Assembly (NCBI GenBank): GCA_021613375.1
Contig: CM038710.1
Coordinates: forward strand, 27,777,763-27,841,762
Direction: 5' to 3'
Source: Megaleporinus macrocephalus
Lineage: Eukaryota; Chordata; Actinopteri; Characiformes; Anostomidae
DNA: 64,000 nt
Numbering within the stretch: the stretch's first letter is position 1; each line of letters begins with the position of its first letter. This document shows, in pieces, positions 47,901-59,240 of the stretch. A program made the translations under genes and the position numbers. The notes under the pieces are model-generated. The model had not been told where the DNA came from, did no database searches, and saw nothing but the letters and a program-made list of their open reading frames with translations.

Positions 47901-48019
47901 CGCTCGCACTCTCTCGGGCAGGTGCGCAGGGCAGCGGGTCATGTGACACCTGCTGAAACTCCGATCGCTACAACAGGCGCCTGGCTCTGCGGTCCCACAC
48001 GGGCCTCATTGTCACCTGC

Positions 48020-48650
48020 ATTTTTTTTTTTTCCCCCACTCCCTCTTCTTCTTTCTTTGTTCTCCTTCTTTGTTCTCTTCCTAGTTTGCTTTGTATCATT
48101 CTATGAAAAGCTTTTTGCATTTTGAAGTTATTATATTAAAGTTATACTGTCTACATGATATTGTTTGGCTGTAATGTTTTTTTTTTACTTTCTCCTCTCT
48201 GTTTTCTTCTCTTTCAGTTCATGTGTGCACTAAAGTGGGCAGAATCTCAGCTATAAGAACTGTTGATGGTGTTCAGTTATACTAATCCAGCTAATGCTGT
48301 TAATATAGGGGAGAACCTGAGATGCAAGCCAGAAGCAATAAGCTGTCTTTCTTTTTTCTAAGACCTGCAGCAGGTGGGCTAGAGGAGCCTGGGCTCCCAA
48401 GACTCAAGAGAATAGATGGACAGCAGCATCTCTCTCTTTCTCTCTCTCCCTCTTCCTCTCTTTCCTCCCCTCCCATCCGGCCAGACGCCATTCTTTTGTT
48501 CTCTCCCTGTCCTCCGCTTGCTCTCTCGCCCCTTCTTCATCCTCTCTCCCGGATATTTTCCCTCTTTGCTTCTCCCTCCATCCATCTCTTTATCTGTCCC
48601 GCTCGCTCTCTCCCTCTCTTTCTTTCGCTCCTCACTCCCGAGTGCCAGGT
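48020..48650. repeat. pyrimidine-rich tract
   Basis: The plus strand is dominated by T and C (many ctctt, ccct and tctctc units) with short mixed breaks. Plus-strand open frames of up to 142 codons here are Ser/Leu/Pro/Phe-rich and are by-products of composition. Confidence 0.75.
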
Positions 48651-48657
48651 AATGAAC

Positions 48658-48671
48658 GTTGCTATGGCAAC
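48658..48671 (+). promoter_or_regulatory. RFX X-box motif, perfect dyad
   Basis: GTTGCTATGGCAAC, matching the RFX consensus GTTRCCATGGYAAC apart from one central base. It lies 771 bp from the similar motif at 47887-47900. Confidence 0.45.
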
Positions 48672-48898
48672 TAAAACCAGCGCACAGAACGGGCTTGCTT
48701 TAATCCGGCCCTCTCCAGCCGTCCTCCTGTGCATGTGCTTTTGCTCCTAATAATAATTATCACCATTATTACATTCGTATCAGTGAAAATACATGTGATT
48801 ACACTCGTCCCCACCGCAGCGTTCATTACAGCAGGAAACAATGCGCTGTCCATACACCGAGAGAGCGTGTGGTCCCGTCTTGGTTTACAGCGCTGCCC

Positions 48899-48901
<3 letters not shown>

Positions 48902-48950
<49 letters not shown>
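48902..48950. repeat. (CT)n microsatellite
   Basis: About 24 uninterrupted CT units. Confidence 0.95.
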
Positions 48951-48953
<3 letters not shown>

Positions 48954-49489
48954 CTATAAGAAACTGTTTCAGATATCTCTCCTCTAGTACATGATGTGAT
49001 GCAGACTTTTGAGAAGAAAACCATAGCTTTAGCTGCAGGGGAGGAGTGTGCGAGTGGGTTTCGGCCCTAAGCCCTGACTCCCTCTGTCCTACAAACATCC
49101 CTACATCAGCTCTACTGCTCCATTCCGGTTGTTTACACACACGCACACACACACATCCTCCCTCACACGTCTCCCCACCCCAAGCCCCTGTTCCCCAATT
49201 TGAGGGCACATCACAGGCTGGGATGAGAGTATGTGTGACTAAACTAGGGCAGGGAGGTGGGAGCACCTCAGGCTGACGGCCGACAGGACCAGAGCCTCAC
49301 CCTGTATCAAAGCCAACAACACACACGCTGCTCTAACCAGGCCTTAGTCTTGCAAGCCAGGATTCTGCCCGTTGTCAGAGAGTCTGGTGTATTTCAGTAT
49401 ATTTTAATGCTCGATATTCTGGCAGGGATAACATCAGATCAGAGCTCGGCTCCCCACCACGGCAAGTGCATCATGCTATACCAACACAA

Positions 49490-49572
49490 GTCCTTGGGCA
49501 AGACTCCTCTGCCACGTAATTAGATTGTGAGCCACCCTGGACAAGTGCATCTGCTACATAAATGTAGATGTC
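49490..49572. repeat. fish SINE-like or MITE tail fragment
   Basis: 'ccaccctggacaagtgcat' followed by 'ctgctacataaatgtagatg' resembles the widespread teleost wording 'ctctggataagagcgtctgctaaatg'. Decayed, single copy. Confidence 0.5.
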
Positions 49573-50820
49573 TGATGCTTAATATGGCAGAGAAACACCT
49601 ACTTTGACATAAACAGGCCATTTCACTGGCAAACAAATTGACCAAGCATAGGTTTGTGTTTTTGCCTGACACGTCAGCGCAGACGACAGAGCTATGGCAA
49701 AAACAGACCCACAGGAACTACATTTAAAAAAGCATCCCCTGAAAACTGGTGGTAGAGAGTGGTACGTACTGATGAACTCACAGTAATGCTTACAAGACAT
49801 GAAGAACTTCGGCTTAACAACTACAAAACGTAACACTATGAACTTCACACACTTCTCAATTTAGTCTCTGTTTCTAAAACACTTGTCATGATTAAAACTA
49901 GTCCTCGGAGGTGTATAAATACAGCCTGTGAGTAGCCAATCAGAGTGTAACTAAAAAAAAAACAGGTAGCTGTGGTCAGCTTAGAGTTCACAAAATATCA
50001 GATGCTCCATGCAAGGCCTCGCTCTATCCTCAACTGCACTCAGTCTATATACAAAGCCTGCAGCTATAATGCTTTTAACCCACAAACAGTTACTGTTTCA
50101 ATGTTTATTAGTAATCTTATTTGATTTATATTCCACTTAAATTTGTAAGCACATCATAATATATGTGTATGTTCTTTTTCCTTTTTTTGGTATTTTCTTT
50201 TTAATACAAACGGCAAGAAAGTTCTACCTTAATAGCTTTTAATACAAAAAGAGAACTAAATGTAATTCAGTGTGTAATTACTATGTAATTGATGCTGTGA
50301 TTACATTTATTTTGCAGATCAATTTGTATTATGTATAATTTCTATGTATAATGACCCAATGGTATGTAAACCTTCAGAATGAACTGATGTACCAACAGTT
50401 GGAGATGAAAAGTGTTGTAAAATTGAAGAACTTTTGCATAAACCTTGAGAAAATAGATTAATAAGGCATTTTTTAAATGAATTATTGAAAGTATTTATGT
50501 CAACCGGAGCTCCACAAATAACAAATACACAAATAACCCACATCACGATCAGCCCACAGTTGTTTGTCCATCCCTTGATTACATACTGGTGAAATGGCCT
50601 TCTTCAGCATGGTAAATAACTCTGGCTGTGCTGGGCGTCTCAGGGCACATCCTGGAGTTGAGAATAATCCTGCTATAAGCGCTGGTACTATCGCTGGCAA
50701 TTATCTATACTCTGTGTTTATATTCACAGGTTGACTTATTCTTCTCTGTGTGGTGCAACTGCATGTGTCTGAACTGTGTGTGTTTATGTTTAATCATTAA
50801 ACTGCTGTACAGTGGGACAT

Positions 50821-50910
50821 TGTGTGTCTGTGTGTGTGTGTGTGTGCGCGTGTGTGTGTCTCAGAGGACAGCAGCTGCTCAGTGGGCCAGTGTGTGTGTG
50901 TGTGTGTGTG
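50821..50910. repeat. (TG)n arrays, two blocks
   Basis: TG runs at 50821-50860 and 50891-50910 separated by 30 bases of mixed sequence. Confidence 0.9.
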
Positions 50911-50994
50911 GTTTCATCATCATCACATCATTTTAAAGAAGCACCATGAAATGTCAGCAGCAGCAATCAGCATTTCCCTGCTAAAGCTCTATCT

Positions 50995-50999
<5 letters not shown>

Positions 51000-51035
<36 letters not shown>
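51000..51035. repeat. (TC)n microsatellite with pyrimidine flank
   Basis: About 18 TC units, continuing as a looser T/C-rich tract to about 51,275. Confidence 0.93.
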
Positions 51036-51040
<5 letters not shown>

Positions 51041-53189
51041 TGTGTTGCACGCCCTCCTTTTCCACTCATCTCTCGTCCCGGCTCCCTCGCCCTCTCTCTC
51101 TTTAAATCCCGCAAGCTGCTGCTTACTCCAGATGTGGCATATTATTCATCCCTTCTATCCTCTCTCCTGCTCTCTATACCTCCTATTCTCTTTCTCACTC
51201 TCTTTCCCTCTCCATCTCTCGCTCCGCTTCTCTCTCTCCCTATCTTTCTCTTTCTCTCTTTCCCCGTCCCGCTCCAAACAGCTCTGTTGCTAGGATACTG
51301 GAGGGGCTGATTCGGCGAGCGGCCGCCTCCGACCCCCCACCCTCCTCTGGCAGTCACACACACACACACACACGGTGCACTGACTTGCTGAACAGTCCTA
51401 CACACACACAGGGGTAGTGGGGAGGGGGGTGCACAGAGAGGAGGCAGCTGGGTCGGTCACACACACACACACACAAACACGCATGCAAACACACAACGGA
51501 CCAGCGAAAGAAGAGACCCGGCAAATATTTAAGATGAAAAGGGCAAAACATCCCGTGCAGAGAGGATATGAAAACAGCCAAACCGCCACAGCATGGAACA
51601 AGACTCAACGACAGGCCTAACTGTAACAGCCTCTCTATGCAAAGACGTCCTCATCACGTCCACTGCACTATATAAGATCATAAAGCAATGCAGACATGAT
51701 GGTGGAAGAAATTATGTAGTCACAGTCACACTGGAGATTCGCTAGTCTGAGTCGCCTTGTGGAATGGGCGTGACCCAGGCAGGTCTGGAAATTAGGCAGT
51801 TTTTAAATTTTGGAAATTAGCTAACGTGCCTACCATGATCTCTGCAGCCATACATGTGAACATAATAATATCAGGTAGTAGTTATATACAGCTGAACACT
51901 TATCGTTAGCAAAAATACCTAGATAATCTGCGTGGCTGACAGCACAGCAGCTGCAGTAAACCAGAGATCTAACTTAGCAGTAGCGGTGCACAGCCAACAG
52001 TGACATGAAGCCATGCAAACACTGGTGACAGCATTATCAGCAAAAGTGGATGATTACCGGGGCACAGCTTTAGCCGTTTAGATTGTAGGTGGAAAAAGGT
52101 AGGAAGATGCTAAACTAAACAATGAGATGTTTGGCATTCATGGCAAAAAAAATCAACAACCAGTTCATTCCACCGTTGCAGTCGACAGCAAATATTAGGA
52201 AAACTGAACTCAAGCTGAATTTTCCCTTCCAGCTCCACTGAAAACAATAGAATATGTGGTTCTCTGTCATCTATCACGAACATATAAACATAACATTAGC
52301 AGGCTGGTTTAACTTGTCCACCATAAACAGTAAAACACAAAAGTGGACATAAATATATCAAGACACCTGTATGCTCACAACAGCACAGTGATGCATTCAG
52401 ATCTGTAGCAAAAAATACAACTAGCGTGGTTGATGGAGGTGGGGTGACTGGTGGTTGCGGGTAGCCATATAGCATATAACACTGAGTTACGCAAAAGTAC
52501 CTCACAAAGTTAGTATTACAGCTCCTTGCTCTGTGCTTATGTATAGCCGGTGGGGAAGACGTGTTGTTGTATTAATGCTGACTAAATGAACTTATTTTGG
52601 ATATGCAGCACTTCTATACATATCCCTGTCCCTTCAGAGGTCAACACAGCCAAGGCAGCAGTGTTACTGGTGAGGGATGTGAATTTGTGTGTCAGTTAAA
52701 CACAAAGTTACGCAAAATGTATTCATTCTGAATGTGATAGATCATCACAGTCAATTCCACTACAATGAATTTAATTTCCTTCTTGGAATTTTTTATGACA
52801 GACACTGATACTGGGCTTACAATTCATGAAGCAATGAACACAAGGGTTAGGAGTATGTAATATGGGTGCAACAACTCATTTACAATTCAGTTAAAGTGGT
52901 ACATTTTTCTATCTGTTTGATGTAGAACATTGTTTATAAGCATACTGTTCTATTAATTTTATTTATTGTTGATGTGATGTCGCAAAAACCCACTTATATA
53001 CACATTCATCCTACAGTAGTAGAGCGCTGCCCAATCACGCTGCAGTGATAAGCAATGTTTCAACCCAGACTGCTATTTGAATGAGCCCCAATACAAGACA
53101 GTGATTTAGAACACAGCTCATTTATATATCTATGATATACTTTGCTATGTACTTTATTGGCTCCACAAGAGAAATTTGTTGTATTTGCT

Positions 53190-53320
53190 GCCTGACTAAC
53201 CCCCAGCACAGCACTGCCAGAAAAGCGGTGCCACCTGTGGCAGTGCAGGGTTAAACGTCTTGCCCAAAGGCACAACCAGGTATATCCAGTCATTCGTAGA
53301 TTTGAACCTGTGACCTGTGA
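53190..53320. repeat. fish dispersed repeat fragment
   Basis: 'gtgcagggttaaacgtcttg' and 'cccaaaggcacaac' followed by 'gatttgaacctgtgacct' match the order of a common teleost repeat ('gggttaagcgtcttgccca...gattcgaacc...'). Confidence 0.5.
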
Positions 53321-54506
53321 CCTTCCTGTTCCAGGCTCACCTCTCCTACCCCCTTACTGGCCATCCCAATCACCACATATATCAGTCTTAAAAGCACAAA
53401 CGAAAGCAGCCAGTTTAACTCGACGTAGATAAAGAGAGGCCCTGTAGAACTTTAATCAAATTTAATTATGTAGGTTTTTTCATATGAATTTTTTCCCTTT
53501 ACTGATTCAATTCCACAATAAATCTGTAACTTTCACAATAATTGTAAGAATACAGCTTTCGTGCAACATGCCACAAGCTGCTCAGATCATTTTTGCAGCA
53601 ATCAATCAGATCCTCCAGATTTTTTAGAAGATATTGCACTATTTTTAGACATCACCCAGAGAGGGCTCATCGAGTGCTACTAGATGATGTGATAAATAAG
53701 ATTGAGAGCACTTTATTTTACTATACTTCTCTCATCTATCCCAAATATTTGACTGTAGAATTGTGGTACTTACACTGTACATGAAAAACACTGTCCTAAC
53801 CCTGTATATAACAATATGTATAAAATTCCCAATTCGTTATCTTCCCAAAGATGAGTTGTAGTGTAAATACACTAGGGACGAGCAATAAGACAATCTATAT
53901 CGACATTGTGAGAAATCATGTTACAATACAATATAAGATGCTGAACATGTTGCAGATGTCATCACTACTGTTCGTACAATACTGATCAATTGCTTGTTGC
54001 TTTATAAAGAGAGCAAAATTAATCTAGACTTGAAGCACAGTGTGTAAATTATTAAATAAAATAACTGCATTCATAAATTCATAACAACTAATGTTTTTCC
54101 TCTGGGTTAACTGATCAGATGTGTATCAAGAAAATAGTACTGGGATCTTATAGTTATGTCAGATCACCCACCATTAGCACCACCCACAAACTATATCACC
54201 AACAAGAGATTTTGGTGCCATTTTGGTGCCTTCATAAAAAAACACAAATGATGCTATATTTATAAAATGGATAAAAGATGTATAAAAAAGAAACTCCTAA
54301 GCTGCCACAGCACTTCCCTTTATAGCCTTTCATAATCTTGAGACAGCGATGTCCCAAATGTGAATCATTGCACTCGCACACATCAATAAATCAATCTGTT
54401 TCTTTGTGTGAGTTATAACACATAAGAGGGAAATGGTCTGGCCAGTTTGGAGCAGCTGGGGATGAATGAGAGCAAGTCGTCAGGCATGTAGTGTATGTTT
54501 GAGGAG

Positions 54507-54510
<4 letters not shown>

Positions 54511-54562
<52 letters not shown>

Positions 54563-54591
54563 GTGTGTAAGTGTGTGAGTGTGTGTGTGTG

Positions 54592-54632
<41 letters not shown>
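54511..54632. repeat. long (GT)n microsatellite, interrupted
   Basis: About 120 bases of GT repeats with 'aagtgtgtaagtg' and 'gcatgtg' breaks. Potential Z-DNA-forming tract; spurious His/Thr open frames arise on the minus strand. Confidence 0.95.
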
Positions 54633-54769
54633 TGGGGGTTGTGTGTAGAAGGAGGGTACCGCATTCACATCAGTTCACTACAAATATGACAACAGGTCCT
54701 CCAGCCAGGGCATCAGCCGGGAGGACGGACCCAACTGGAAAAGAGAACGATGGAGCGCAGTCTTCTTTT

Positions 54770-55390
54770 TTCTTTCATTATTTTCTCTCCTCCCCTTTCC
54801 TCTGTTCATTCTTTTCCCCTCCTCCCTTTTTCTGTTAGTTCATAAAGCGCCTTCATTAAATACACATTACGCCCCTCTCTCACTCTCCTTCTCTTCCTAT
54901 CTCCGTCACTCTCACTCGCTTCTTTCTCACGGCCTCTCTCTCCGTCTCTTTCAATCTCTCTGTCTCTTTCTCCCTCTTTCTATCTCGCTCTCTCTTCCTT
55001 TCTATCCCACAGGATCCCCCTCCATCTCTTACAATTGCACTACTGTCTCTCTCACTGTCTCTCTCTCCCTCTCTTCCTATCTCTCTTTTCCCCTCTCTCC
55101 GTATTTTTATTTCACTTTTTCTCTTCCTCTCTTCTCTGCCTTTCTCACTCTCTGTATCTCTATATTTCTCTCACATACTCTTTTTCCTGTCCTACTGTCT
55201 CTCTCCCCCTATCCCACTCTCTCTCATTATTTCTATCTCATGCATACTGTTCCTTTCTTTTTCTTTTTTCCCACTCACCTTCCCTCTCCCTTTCTCTGTC
55301 TGTTACTATCTTTCTCTCTTTAACTCCCACTTTCTTTCATTTTTTTACTCCCTCTTTTTCTCTCTTTATTATTTTTTCAGTTTTCTAAAA
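54770..55390. repeat. 620 bp pyrimidine-rich tract
   Basis: Plus strand almost wholly C and T with scattered A. A 117-codon Leu/Ser/Phe-rich open frame is an artefact of composition. Confidence 0.85.
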
Positions 55391-56095
55391 GTCTTTTGAC
55401 ATTGTCGGTGTCTCAAACTCTTTGCTTTCATTCTGCTCTCCTGGAACGGACTGTCTTCCCCACCTCGCTCTTCATTTCAGTCTAATATATACAATCATTA
55501 TCACAGCCATGATCACACTTACTTTCTGCTCTAACTATTACTTACATCCTCTCTGTCATTATCTTCCTATTGTAACGCTCATCTTCACTATCAATTAGGC
55601 TCCATTTAATGAGACACCATTGTTCTTCAAAATAAAGCACTATATACTCTATGTATGGTTAACAGAGTCAGCACGCTACAACGCATAGAGGTTTATTACC
55701 TAGACTAAGCATTTGTTGCTAATTTGTTGCTTTACGTTCAGATTGTGGTGTCCTTGGTGTCAAGTGTTGTGTTTGAAAACTAAATCCGCTTTTCCTACAT
55801 GTTGGATAAATGAATAAAGACATAGAATATAAAATATAGTACAAAAATTGCTAGTGTGAGCACTCAGCACAAAAGTAAACGCAAAGCCTGATGGGGCTAG
55901 AATGGGGCTTGGGATAGTATGGACAGGTATGGGGCTGCAGTGATGTTATTATTAATATACTAATATTATTAGTGTTCAGATTTCCTATTCTTTTGGTTTA
56001 GATTAACATGCTTCAATTTCACCAAAACATACACAATTTTTCATACTGTATATCTGTATTCACCCTCACAGTTAGAACCCCTATGTCTTTAAGTG

Positions 56096-56130
56096 CCCCC
56101 CCCCCAACACACACACACACACACACACAC
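56096..56130. repeat. poly(C)-(AC)n tract
   Basis: Nine or more Cs followed by AC repeats. Confidence 0.9.
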
Positions 56131-57553
56131 AAGCCCTGTGCACTCTACATGGTCAGCTTGCCCACTCTGTTCAGATTTATCAACAACCGGAGCAGCATCC
56201 AGGTAGAACAAGTTGATAGACTCGACTGACCTTCACAGGCTAGACTGTAGCAAGACACTTAGGCGTGGTTTGTTTTTACTTATTGAGTTCTCTGAGCATT
56301 GTGTGAGGGCACACATGCTGTTAGGTAGACAGTAAATATTTGTATTATGAGATGACATCATCTTGTAACAGTGAAGTTTGTTGCATGCTTACAGCCAAAA
56401 CTGTGATTGGCTCTATCTTTCTAAGACCATTGGGTGATTGGTTCAGATGTAAAATGGGTCTTGGGGAGTAACCTAAAAGCAAAGTGAAAAGTAATGGGAT
56501 TGAGAAACAAAATTAGTCATTTGTAATGGATTACTGTTACGTAACTATCCCAACACTGATGCTAATGCAAGATTTTATATTTTTTTGCACCATTTCTACT
56601 GGTCCATTCATTCCTTGTAGTTGTTTTGGACCATTTCTATTCTCCTCCACCTATCCTTAGGGAAGCTGATGTTCTCGACTATTAAAAACAACCAAAGAAA
56701 CATAAGTAATAGGGTTTTCATATGACAGCAACACATGCTTAATCTCAAAATGGTTTAATGTTTAGTTGAAAGAGCACAAACATTGTGCAAGAAGCTTTAG
56801 GGTATGTTTTCATTCATTTGATATGAGTGTGTCCGTGATATTACCCAATCAGCAGCAGCGTATTAAAAAGGCAGTGCACACAATGAATTCTAATAAAGTC
56901 CTTTACAAACGTGGCCCCTACAGCTTGCACAACAATTGAAGAAATTAGAAGACATGCTCGTCATGATTCTTTAAAAAGAACAACAAGATGCTGTAGTTGC
57001 ATTGCTTGCATGTTCAATGCACCAACGCGCCCATTTAAATAAACGGTTGGCTACATTTTTGTCAGGGTTGAACGCAGCCTGGGTCGTTCTGGCAGAATGC
57101 AGTACACTACAGGATATGTTAGGGACGATATGGCTTCTATTACTTTGCTGCAACTTAAAAGTGCACAGGCACAACTTGATTTTATGCCGGCTGTGCGGCG
57201 ATACAGTACAGAGAGAGAGAGAACTAGTTAATCACATAACAGTTAATAGATTAGTCGACAAAAATGATTGTGAGTTGCGGCCCTAGACACAGGTAGCAAG
57301 ACCGAACGGATGCAAGTAGTGTATTAATGAAACACAAAACAGCGTTTCTGTCCGTTTATTTGGCTTTCGTTGTGATCTGGCACAACCCCCCTAATGCTAA
57401 TAGCACGTGCTGAGATGTTGGTGGGGTCATGTGACCCCGATGTCATGGCGTAATTGCAGGGGGGACGGACAGCCGGAGAGACAGACAGGCCCACAAACGC
57501 TAATGAGAGACTGCAGCGGCTAATTATACACAGAGAGATGGCGAGGGAGAGAT

Positions 57554-57556
<3 letters not shown>

Positions 57557-57600
<44 letters not shown>

Positions 57601-57707
57601 AGGACAGAAAATGAGAAAGGGGGAGAGATATGGGGGTAGAGGGGGGTAAGATGCTCTTTTGTCCCACTGCAGCATCCTCCCAGAATAGAGATGGGAGAAG
57701 GCTTTTA

Positions 57708-57751
<44 letters not shown>

Positions 57752-57770
57752 CTCTCTTTCTCTCTCTCTC
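57557..57770. repeat. (GA)n and (TC)n arrays, opposed
   Basis: A GA run at 57557-57596 and a TC run at 57709-57770 are about 110 bases apart and could pair as a long imperfect hairpin. Additional TC runs follow at 57,940-57,964 and 58,098-58,122. Confidence 0.9.
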
Positions 57771-58439
57771 CGTCTTGCACACACACACACTCACACACAC
57801 TGATCCGCTCAGCAAGCTCGAGCGAAAGCTGGCAGCGTGAACCGGGACTGTGTGTGTGGTAATCTGTGTAGGTGTGCACATGCGAGTGAGCCTGTGTGTA
57901 TACGGTTGTGTATTTGGAGCAGTGCTCTCTCTCACTCTTTCTTTCTCTCTATCTCTCTCTCTCTGGCAGGGGGGAGGCCCTGGAGCCAGTTAAAAATGGT
58001 GTTAATTTCTCCTCCTATGGGAGAAAAGAACTGTCTCTCCATGGCAACAGAGAGAGGGTGCCGAGGGGAGGAAAAGCAGAGCAGCGCCATCAGCGACCCT
58101 CTCTCTCTCTCTCTCTCTCTCTCAGAGACACATACAACACATGCAGAAAGTAACGCACAAGCTACGTCCCATGGCATACTCATTGATAAATACAGAGAAA
58201 ACACACATATTTACCCACAGCCTCATGGGAAAATAAACCATAAACACAGAGAGATAAATAATGGTATGATAACAGGAACCCATATCCACACTAAATATTG
58301 GCCACATACAGCGGCAGGCGGCCACCTTGGATAGCACATTCTCTCATTCTCCCACCCACGTCAGCGCTCCCTGATACCTCCATAGACTCCCATTTACGCT
58401 CACAAACTGAATGAATACTCACTCACAGCTAGAGCGTTC

Positions 58440-59240
58440 AAAAGCTCCTCACTTCTCCTAGTAGAGTTTTTGATAGAGGAGGAAAGTGGAGAAGTGAGAA
58501 ATAGAGAGGACATAAGAAGAGAAGAGAAGAGAAGAGAAGAGAAGAGAAGAGAAGAGAAGAGAAGAGAAGCGCTAAAAGGAGGTGGGGAGAGATGGAGTCA
58601 CTACTCAAGAAACATTGAGAGGAAGAGAAAGAGGTAAGAAGAGAAAATAGGGGAGAGAAATAGAAATAAGGACATATGAAGAGGTGAAGATAGAAGTGTT
58701 CAAGTAAGGAGAGGAGAAGTGGAAACAAAAAGAGAGTGAGGAAATTGGGAGGAGAAGAGAGGAGGGTAGAGATAAAGAGAGAAGAGAAGAGGGAAAAAAG
58801 AGAGGTGAAGAGAGGAAAGGAAAGGAAAAGAGGGGAGTAGAGGTGACAATAGAAAGTGAACTGGGGGAAAAGGAAAGGAAATGAAAGGAAATGAGAAGAG
58901 AAGAGAGGACAGTAGAGATAAAGAGAGAAGAGAAGAAAAAAGAAAGGAGAGGTGAAGAGATGAGAGGAGAGAAAAATAGAGGGGAGTAGAGGTGACAATA
59001 GAAAGTGAACTGGCGGGAAAAGGAAAAGAAAGGAAACGAGAGAAGAAAGTAGAGTAGAGATAAAGAGAAAAGAGAATAAAAAAGAGAGGAGAGGAGAGGA
59101 GAGGAGAGGAAAAGAGAGGGGAGTAGAGTTGACAATAGAAAGTGAACTGGGGGAAAAGAAAAAGAAAGGAAATGAGAAAAGAAAAGAGGAGAGTGGAGAA
59201 GAGACCAGAGGAGATGAAAGGAGAGCTGAGGAGAGATCAC
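58440..59240. repeat. 800 bp purine-rich minisatellite
   Basis: The plus strand is almost wholly A and G. It starts with (AGAAG)n at 58515-58569. A longer unit containing 'agtagaggtgacaatagaaa' begins at about 58832, 58981 and 59118, a period of 137-149 bp; the inner phrase 'agagataaagag' recurs with it. Two long Ser/Leu/Phe-rich open frames (268 and 264 codons) on the minus strand are composition artefacts. Confidence 0.9.

Noticed and set aside
47536..51310. Several plus- and minus-strand open frames of 60-160 codons rich in Ser, Leu, Cys or Val
   Set aside because: They coincide with (CT)n, (TG)n and pyrimidine tracts and change frame freely between strands.
54391..54668. His/Thr-repeat open frames
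   Set aside because: Direct translation of the (GT)n microsatellite in several frames.
55035..55388. 117-codon Leu/Ser/Phe frame
   Set aside because: Lies wholly in a pyrimidine-rich tract; no conserved residues.
57324..58337. Multiple Ser/Leu and Arg/Glu open frames
   Set aside because: Generated by opposed (GA)n and (TC)n arrays.
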